From: Clostridium_AM tanneri
GTDB lineage: Bacteria; Bacillota; Clostridia; Clostridiales; Clostridiaceae
Length of the DNA: 64,000 bases
Assembly: GCF_033659955.1 (NCBI RefSeq)
Contig: NZ_JARUJP010000019.1
Location: 6,294-70,293 of the forward strand
Reading direction: 5' to 3'
Shown here: piece after piece, positions 59,043 to 64,000 of the stretch
Position numbering within the stretch: position 1 is the first letter of the stretch
How the letters are laid out: each line of letters begins with the position of its first letter
The notes under the pieces: generated by a model
Told to the model about the DNA's origin: nothing
Databases searched by the model: none
Seen by the model: only the letters and a program-made list of their open reading frames with translations
Translations under genes and position numbers: made by a program

Positions 59043-59315
59043 TTATGCTATAGCCTTTTTACCCTTCTCTGTAATTCTCCATATATTAATTTCGATATTA
59101 TTAGAACAACAACTTCCTTTTGTAGAACAACCAGCACAACTACTGCCACAACTTCCTGAAAGATTATTCATACCATCTTTCTCTATATATTTCAACTGCT
59201 CAAGTTGTATAATCATTTGTTCTACTAAACTTTCATCTATACCTAGTTCTTTTGCCACTGATTTGTTAGAATAACTTCCACCCTGAGCCAATCTTTTTAG
59301 TATTTTCATTAACAT
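59043..59315 (-). CDS. feoC: FeoC-like regulator with Cys-rich insert
   Basis: A 90-residue winged-helix protein. MLMKILKRLAQGGSYSNKSV and GIDESLVEQMIIQLEQLKYI are the FeoC-type helix-turn-helix. The wing carries a Cys cluster (SGSCGSSCAGCSTKGSCC, residues about 53-70) that could hold an iron-sulfur cluster or zinc, as reported for FeoC proteins with oxygen-sensitive clusters. WRITEKGKKAIA ends it. It is near feoB though separated by fur and a chemoreceptor gene. FeoC usually stabilises FeoB under low oxygen. Confidence 0.8.
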   Translation of the reverse strand: MLMKILKRLAQGGSYSNKSVAKELGIDESLVEQMIIQLEQLKYIEKDGMNNLSGSCGSSCAGCSTKGSCCSNNIEINIWRITEKGKKAIA

Positions 59316-59333
59316 TTCTACACACCCTTCCTA

Positions 59334-60365
59334 TTACTTAAACTGTTCAATTGAAAAATTTAATTTTTCAACATCTTTTGTATTTTCTTCAATCTTATCT
59401 TTGACCTCATATACCTTGTCTACCGTTGATAAGATGTCAAAGGACATTTCCGTAACGTTATCTGAAGATTTTTTTATGGTACTTGAAACCTCGTTTATTA
59501 CATTAGTCAATTCTTCTACAGATGCACTTATCTCCCCAGTTGAGTTACTTACATTGTTCATTATATTGTTGAAGTTTACAGCATCATTGTCATATTCTTC
59601 ACATACCTTTATAAGCTTGTCATAGTCTTTACTTACAGTTTCAGCTAGATAACTAAGAACCTCATAGGAGGATTTATTTAGTCTTTTAACTGAAAGACTT
59701 ACATTATTAATTATTCCATTTATGTTTTTTACAATTTTCTCCGATTCCTCTGCTAACTTTCTAACTTCTCCTGCAACTACAGTAAATCCTTTTCCTGCCT
59801 CTCCTGCTCTAGCTGCTTCAATAGACGCATTTAGGGCTAAAAGATTTGTTTGTTTTGTTATTTTTATTATGTCTTCCGAAAACTCATATATTTTTTCTAC
59901 TTCTTTCGAGCCTTCTATAGCCTCATTTAATTCTAACTTTACCTTATCTAATATGAATTTAGAATTTTGTATAGATTGAAAAACATCGTCTTTTAAATTT
60001 TTTGACTTTTTACTAACTAGTTCAGTATTTTGAGATGTCTCTAAAACTTTTTCAGCAATGAGAGAAGTTGATTTCTCTATTTCCTTTATTGAGGAATACA
60101 TCTCTTCTCCCTTTGCAGATACAGTTGACATTTCCTCTGTTAACTTTTCAGATATGCTCAAATTGTTATTTGCAGAACTTTCTATTTCATCAATGAGATC
60201 CCTTACAGAAGAAGTATTGTCAGCAATTTTATCTGAAATTTTCTTTACTTTTTCCGTAAAATCTAATACTCCATTGCTATTAATTTCAATATTATCTTCA
60301 CTATCACTTTTTTTACCCTTAGTTTCACCTATTATACTATTTATTATTTTTTTGAATACATTCAA
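59334..60365 (-). CDS. Soluble methyl-accepting chemotaxis protein
   Basis: A 343-residue chemoreceptor without membrane helices. The TTG at 60365 is the likely start: AGAGGTGAG sits 4 bases upstream, whereas the GTG at 60374 overlaps that site. The signalling hairpin is LALNASIEAARAGEAGKGFT, VVAGEVRKLAEESEKIV. Coiled-coil segments flank it on both sides (SISEKLTEEMSTVSAKGEEM; TGEISASVEELTNVINEVSS). There is no ligand domain, so it senses through partners or the cytoplasm. It lies between fur and feoC in an iron locus, which is an unusual context. Confidence 0.9.
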   Translation of the reverse strand: MNVFKKIINSIIGETKGKKSDSEDNIEINSNGVLDFTEKVKKISDKIADNTSSVRDLIDEIESSANNNLSISEKLTEEMSTVSAKGEEMYSSIKEIEKSTSLIAEKVLETSQNTELVSKKSKNLKDDVFQSIQNSKFILDKVKLELNEAIEGSKEVEKIYEFSEDIIKITKQTNLLALNASIEAARAGEAGKGFTVVAGEVRKLAEESEKIVKNINGIINNVSLSVKRLNKSSYEVLSYLAETVSKDYDKLIKVCEEYDNDAVNFNNIMNNVSNSTGEISASVEELTNVINEVSSTIKKSSDNVTEMSFDILSTVDKVYEVKDKIEENTKDVEKLNFSIEQFK

Positions 60366-60390
60366 TAAACTCACCTCTATTAAAAACCTA

Positions 60391-60843
60391 TCAACTTATT
60401 TTTAGTTTCTTTTCACAATCCTTACATACTCCTGATAGAACAATACTAGTACTCTCAATTAGAATTTCATTTCGTTCCTTTAAGCTTTTCATAAAATTTC
60501 CGTAAACTTCTGTTTCTTCTATGTCTATTATCTTATTACACTTGACACATTTAGCATGTATGTGAAACTTATATTTATCTGTTAAGTCCAACTCATAGTA
60601 GATGGTATTAGTTATATTTATCTTTTTTAGAACACCAACTTCCTCCAAAATCGTAACATTCCTATATACAGTACTGAGTCCTATATTTTTACCTTTTACC
60701 TTACTGTATATTTCATCAGCATTCATATGTATATTATTTTTATAAATTGCCTTTATTATCTGAAGCCTTTGTTGTGTAAGCTTATACCCTCTTTCTTTTA
60801 ACTTATCTCCAATATAATTTATGTCGTTGAATTCATTAATCAT
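60391..60843 (-). CDS. fur: Fur-family transcriptional regulator
   Basis: A 150-residue metal-dependent repressor. DNA-binding domain: GYKLTQQRLQIIKAIYKNNI, SLSTVYRNVTILEEVGVLKK-like GLSTVYRNVTILEEVG. Metal sites: HIHAKCVKCNKIID (His-rich region and CxxC), and the C-terminal CKDCEKK (second CxxC, structural zinc). Residues fit Fur more than PerR or Zur, but the subtype is not certain. A Fur-box-like site sits upstream within the feoB terminator loop, suggesting autoregulation. Upstream of the chemoreceptor and FeoC-like genes. Confidence 0.88.
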   Translation of the reverse strand: MINEFNDINYIGDKLKERGYKLTQQRLQIIKAIYKNNIHMNADEIYSKVKGKNIGLSTVYRNVTILEEVGVLKKINITNTIYYELDLTDKYKFHIHAKCVKCNKIIDIEETEVYGNFMKSLKERNEILIESTSIVLSGVCKDCEKKLKIS

Positions 60844-60891
60844 TATTTATCAACACCCTTTTGTAATTATATTTGAATTGTTATCTTTATA

Positions 60892-60946
60892 AAAAGTCCA
60901 CCAATCATGAAATCGATAATCATTCTCAATTCAAGGGTGGACTTTT
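60892..60946 (-). terminator. feoB terminator whose loop holds a Fur-box-like site
   Basis: Perfect 11-bp arms 60892-60902 and 60936-60946 with a 33-base loop, leftward followed by a TTTT run. The loop includes CGATAAT-C-ATTCTCA (60914-60928), a 7-1-7 Fur-like dyad with two changes from consensus, positioned just upstream of fur. Confidence 0.6.
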
Positions 60947-60963
60947 CCTTCTAATGTTCTTTA

Positions 60964-63009
60964 CTAACTAAATCCTAAAAGTTTTCCTATTTGATACACT
61001 AAAACTCCTGCTATCCAACCAATTACACAAGTATAAACTACTGCTGCCAAAGCCCATTTAGATGAATTTGTTTCTCTTTTTATTGCTCCTATTGTAGCTG
61101 CACAAGGGCAATATAAAAGGGACATTACCATAAAAGCTAAAGCTGAAAGAGGTGTAAATGCCTGTTGAATAATTGCTGTAAGATTTTCTTCTCCTACTCC
61201 ATATACCGTTCCTAAAGTACTTACCACTGCTTCTTTAGCTCCAATGCCAGTTATAAGAGCCACTGATGACTGCCATGTTCCAAAGCCTGCTGGTTCAAAT
61301 ATTGGAGCAATAAATGATCCTATTATACCAATCAAACTATCTTTACTTCCCGGTTCTACTCCTCCTGGTAAGTTTGAAAGTACCCAAACAATTATAACTA
61401 GTCCTAAAATAACTGTGCTCATCTTTTTTATAAAATGCTGTGATTTTTCCCACATATGAATAAATAAACCTTTAGCTGTTGGAATACGATAAGGAGGAAG
61501 TTCCATTATAAAATATGATTCTTCTCCTTTAAATACATTTGTGCTTAAAAATTTACCTACTAATATTGCAACTATAATTCCTAATGCATAAAGAGAAAAT
61601 ATTACTATTCCACCTTGATCAAAGATTCCTAGCTTTTTACCTGAGAAAAAAGCACCTGCAAATAACGCATAAACCGGCAATCTAGCTGAACAAGATACAA
61701 ATGGATTTATAAGTATAGCTACCATTCTATCTTTTCTGCTATCTAGCGTTCTCGTAGACATTATTCCTGCCACATTGCAACCACCAGATATTATAAGTGA
61801 TATGGCTGTCTTACCATGAAGGCCTATGGAACTCATAAATCTATCCATTACATAGGCAGCTCTAGCCATGTAACCACTATCTTCAAGTATTGCTATAACA
61901 AAATACATAGTGAAAATCATAGGTATAAATACAAGTACTGATCCTAATCCGCCTATAAGTCCATCTGTTATAAAGGATTTTAATAATTCTGGAGTGCCAG
62001 CATTAGTTAAAGCATTTCCTGCCCATTCACCTAGTAGTGCAAACCCTTCATCTACCTTTCCACCTAAAAATCCATTTCCAAAGGTCATACTCACTTGGTA
62101 CATAGTAAACATTATTACTGCAAATATAGGTATTCCGAACCACTTATGGGTAATCCATTTATCAATCTTATCAGAAGTACTCTCTATTCTAACTGTTTCT
62201 TTTTTAACAGTCTTTTGAATTATCTCGCTTACTATTTCATATCTTCTATCTATTATAAAAGTATCTGGTTCGTATCCTATTATTGCTATTAAATTTTCTT
62301 CGCTTTTTTGCGCTCTATCACTTATGCTATTAAGCCCTTCTTTTTCCTGTATGTACTTCTTTATATATTCATCATTTTCTAAAAGTTTTACTGCTGTCCA
62401 CTCCGCTGGATAATCTAAAGTAACTGCACATTCTGAAATTGCATTCTGTAAGATTCCAATTTCCTTCTCTATATCTTTTCCATAGTCAACTTTATAGACA
62501 CTACTTTTTTCTGCATCTCCTAGTTTTATAGCTTCATTTATAAGTTCCTTTATACCATCACCCTTAGTGGCTATTGTGGCAACAACAGGTACATTAAATT
62601 CCTTCGATAACCTTTTTATGTCTATCTCTATTTTTTTATTTTTAGCTTCATCCATCATATTCAGTGCTAAAATTACCTTAGCACCTGTTTCTAAAAGCTG
62701 CATTGTTAAATATAAGTTTCTCTCAATATTGCTAGCGTCAATTACATTAATTACTACATCTGGCTTGTTCTTTATTATAAAGTTACGAGCTACTACTTCA
62801 TCCTCTGAATAGGCTCCAAGGCTATAAGTTCCAGGTAAGTCTACTACAGTTATGCTTCTATCACCAAACCTTAACTTTCCCTCCTTCTTTTCAACTGTAA
62901 CTCCTGACCAGTTACCTACATGTTGTTTTGAACCTGTTAACTCGTTAAATAAGCTAGTCTTACCACAATTGGGGTTTCCAGCTAAAGCTATTATTAATTC
63001 CTTACTCAT
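60964..63009 (-). CDS. feoB: Ferrous iron transporter FeoB
   Basis: A 681-residue inner-membrane iron uptake protein. N-terminal G domain: G1 LAGNPNCGKTSLFNELTGS, G2 GVTVEKKEGKLR, G3 VVDLPGTYSLGAYSEDE, G4 LALNMMDEAK, G5 VATIATKGDG. The membrane part has ~8-10 helices with GGCNVAGIMSTRTLDSRKDR, FVSCSARLPVYALFAGAFF and CPCAATIGAIKRET, containing conserved Cys residues. RBS GGGAGGAATAAG. Downstream of two feoA genes; its 3' end has a terminator with a Fur-like site. Confidence 0.97.
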   Translation of the reverse strand: MSKELIIALAGNPNCGKTSLFNELTGSKQHVGNWSGVTVEKKEGKLRFGDRSITVVDLPGTYSLGAYSEDEVVARNFIIKNKPDVVINVIDASNIERNLYLTMQLLETGAKVILALNMMDEAKNKKIEIDIKRLSKEFNVPVVATIATKGDGIKELINEAIKLGDAEKSSVYKVDYGKDIEKEIGILQNAISECAVTLDYPAEWTAVKLLENDEYIKKYIQEKEGLNSISDRAQKSEENLIAIIGYEPDTFIIDRRYEIVSEIIQKTVKKETVRIESTSDKIDKWITHKWFGIPIFAVIMFTMYQVSMTFGNGFLGGKVDEGFALLGEWAGNALTNAGTPELLKSFITDGLIGGLGSVLVFIPMIFTMYFVIAILEDSGYMARAAYVMDRFMSSIGLHGKTAISLIISGGCNVAGIMSTRTLDSRKDRMVAILINPFVSCSARLPVYALFAGAFFSGKKLGIFDQGGIVIFSLYALGIIVAILVGKFLSTNVFKGEESYFIMELPPYRIPTAKGLFIHMWEKSQHFIKKMSTVILGLVIIVWVLSNLPGGVEPGSKDSLIGIIGSFIAPIFEPAGFGTWQSSVALITGIGAKEAVVSTLGTVYGVGEENLTAIIQQAFTPLSALAFMVMSLLYCPCAATIGAIKRETNSSKWALAAVVYTCVIGWIAGVLVYQIGKLLGFS

Positions 63010-63094
63010 CTTATTCCTCCCGTATTTCTTAATGCTGAATATAATGATTCTTAATTTTTATACTCTAAAAGCTTTTTAGCTTAACTTTCATGTT

Positions 63095-63328
63095 TTAAAC
63101 CTCTCTAACCATAACCTTTTGTGCCATTCCTCTTCCTAATACTAAACGACTTTCTCCAACCCTTATAATTAAAGGTCCTGCATCGTTTCTCACAACTTCA
63201 ATTACTGCTCCTTTGTTAACTCCCATCTCCATAAGCTTTTTTCCCATAAGCTCTCCGCCTTCTACATTGCTTACTTCTGCATATCTGCCAATTCCAATAG
63301 AGTTTAAAGGCATACATAGGCTGCTCAT
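63095..63328 (-). CDS. feoA: FeoA-family protein (adjacent to feoB)
   Basis: A 77-residue SH3-like FeoA protein: MPLNSIGIGRYAEVSNVEGG, ELMGKKLMEMGVNKGAVIEV and GPLIIRVGESRLVLGRGMAQ with the typical final KVMVREV strand. Cytoplasmic partner of FeoB, needed for Fe(II) uptake. Start ATG 63328, GGGGAG upstream. It lies 85 bases from feoB on the same strand. Confidence 0.88.
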   Translation of the reverse strand: MSSLCMPLNSIGIGRYAEVSNVEGGELMGKKLMEMGVNKGAVIEVVRNDAGPLIIRVGESRLVLGRGMAQKVMVREV

Positions 63329-63433
63329 TGTAAAAACTCCCCTCTCTGATATCTCTTTCTTACCTATAAGAATTCCACTAAGTTACATAAATTTGGATAA
63401 CTTATATTTTTCTTATAAGAATTATTAAAAATT

Positions 63434-63670
63434 CTATATCACTTCCACAATAACATCCTTTGCTTCATTTTTTCTAAGACTTAAATTATATCCCCTTACT
63501 CCAATCTCTATTGGATCTCCCATAGGTGCTTTTCCTTCTAATACAAGTTCTGTACCTTTAACTATACCCATGTCCATTATCCTTCTTCTCATTTTACTTT
63601 CAGGATTTATTTGTACCACCCTAACTTTAGTTTTAATTTCAACTTCATGTAATCCCATTACTTTTCCCAT
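63434..63670 (-). CDS. feoA: Second FeoA-family protein, first gene of the operon
   Basis: A 78-residue FeoA: LHEVEIKTKVRVVQINPESK, MRRRIMDMGIVKGTELVLEG and GDPIEIGVRGYNLSLRKNEA. ATG 63670 has AAGGAG at the correct distance; the GTG at 63679 overlaps it. Two FeoA proteins before feoB are common in clostridia. A Fur-like box and promoter lie upstream. Confidence 0.88.
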   Translation of the reverse strand: MGKVMGLHEVEIKTKVRVVQINPESKMRRRIMDMGIVKGTELVLEGKAPMGDPIEIGVRGYNLSLRKNEAKDVIVEVI

Positions 63671-63757
63671 ACTTTTCACTCCTTAAATATATAATTATCA
63701 TCACTAAATGTTTTTTAAATAAATACTTTTCTATTAAACACCTCTCATTTGTCTTAA

Positions 63758-63772
63758 TGAAAATGATTCTCA
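63758..63772. promoter_or_regulatory. Fur box of the feo operon
   Basis: TGAAAAT-G-ATTCTCA, a 7-1-7 dyad with two changes from TGATAATnATTATCA. It lies just downstream of the -10 box of the leftward feo promoter, where bound Fur would block transcription when iron is plentiful. Confidence 0.65.
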
Positions 63773-63789
63773 ATTTCATCTACCTTTTT

Positions 63790-63817
63790 AGTATAACACA
63801 TGTTTACCAATTTGCAA
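63790..63817 (-). promoter_or_regulatory. feoAAB promoter
   Basis: Minus strand TTGCAA (63812-63817), 16-base spacer, TATACT (63790-63795). The Fur-like box covers the expected start site. Confidence 0.6.
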
Positions 63818-63911
63818 GCCTTTTGTTAAAATTTTCTTAAATAAAATAGAAAAGCATATGATAACGCCAATGTTGTCATATGCTTTTCCATTTTACTTAA
63901 CGTATTAAAAT

Positions 63912-63929
63912 TTAGGTAACTATACCTAA
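63912..63929. promoter_or_regulatory. DtxR/MntR-like palindrome
   Basis: TTAGGTA-ACTA-TACCTAA: perfect 7-bp dyad with a 4-base centre, reminiscent of DtxR-family sites (TTAGGTTAGCCTAA). No DtxR-family gene lies in this window. Confidence 0.35.
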
Positions 63930-64000
63930 GCATTACTATGGTTTTGTCTACTAGGAATAATTAAACCAATTAAAAAAAGCACCCTTAATTAAGGATGCTT

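Larger units (their letters stand above)
63680..64000. other. Upstream region of the feo operon and window edge
   Basis: Contains the feo promoter and Fur box, a bidirectional hairpin (arms about 63851-63863 and 63877-63889), a DtxR-like palindrome and a terminator-like hairpin at the edge (63977-64000), probably for a leftward gene beyond the window. No open gene is present. Confidence 0.5.

Noticed and set aside
1..64000. CRISPR array, prophage or integrated element
   Set aside because: No regularly spaced repeats, integrase, capsid or conjugation genes were found on either strand.

Overview
The window reads as chromosome of a strictly anaerobic, low-GC Firmicute, most likely Clostridium sensu stricto. 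The evidence is strong A+T bias, strong AGGAGG-type ribosome binding sites, frequent GTG/TTG starts, pyruvate:ferredoxin oxidoreductase, a glycyl radical enzyme, a CooC-type ATPase, remnants of phosphate butyryltransferase/butyrate kinase, and a FeoAAB locus with Fur-box-like sites. No rRNA, tRNA, CRISPR array, prophage or intact insertion sequence was seen. The species cannot be named from the sequence alone.

Layout. 1-1.6 kb is a gene graveyard: the 3' end of asnB, a TetR-type remnant, a flavodoxin/ferredoxin (EFR1-like) remnant and a collapsed ptb-buk pair. 1.7-6.8 kb is a leftward cluster of a KdgT-type permease, a LeuC/LeuD-type hydro-lyase, a second LeuC-like protein that has lost cluster ligands, and an isopropylmalate-dehydrogenase-type enzyme. 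7.0-10.5 kb is the oxidoreductase nifJ, with a promoter carrying four palindromic operators and a divergent LacI-family regulator. 11.9-12.6 kb holds a second asnB 3' end, about 370 bp of it a direct repeat of the window start. 12.6-19.3 kb holds small accessory genes (AHSA1, epoxide-hydrolase-like, WYL regulator, VOC, DUF1801, LutC-like, HxlR, DUF3786). 20.6-22.4 kb has cooC and an AraC regulator.

22.6-27.9 kb is an NAD salvage/NAD consumption cluster: nadE, pncA and one sirtuin are broken, while pncB, an HD protein and a second sirtuin are intact. An HxlR regulator is divergent, and a partial duplicate of it lies at 19.6 kb. 27.9-34.0 kb has a DUF4434 protein, a metal P-type ATPase module with an Asn/Tyr-rich prion-like protein, and an unknown gene behind a Fur-like box. 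34.3-38.6 kb is a glycyl radical enzyme, its activase and an XRE-cupin regulator. 38.7-47.0 kb is a histidine-utilisation operon (ftcD, hutU, fchA, hutH; no hutI) with a 1011-residue BTAD/ATPase/TPR regulator. 47.5-49.5 kb has a HAD phosphatase and adenosine deaminase behind an adenine-type purine riboswitch. 49.6-55.4 kb is a MacAB-like efflux system with a two-component system.

55.5-58.1 kb is a large protein combining a ribokinase-like region, an AAA+ ATPase and a C-terminal RyR domain, the strongest candidate here for a poorly described system. 58.3-63.7 kb is an iron locus (DUF3793, FeoC-like, soluble chemoreceptor, Fur, FeoB, FeoA, FeoA).

How it works together. The LeuCD/LeuB-like enzymes, permease, oxidoreductase and former ptb-buk pair suggest a fermentative route for a malate-type hydroxyacid, now partly lost. 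The NAD cluster pairs sirtuins, which release nicotinamide, with genes that recycle it. At least eleven remnants or broken genes are recognisable, nearly all in 1-27 kb, whereas 27-64 kb is mostly intact.
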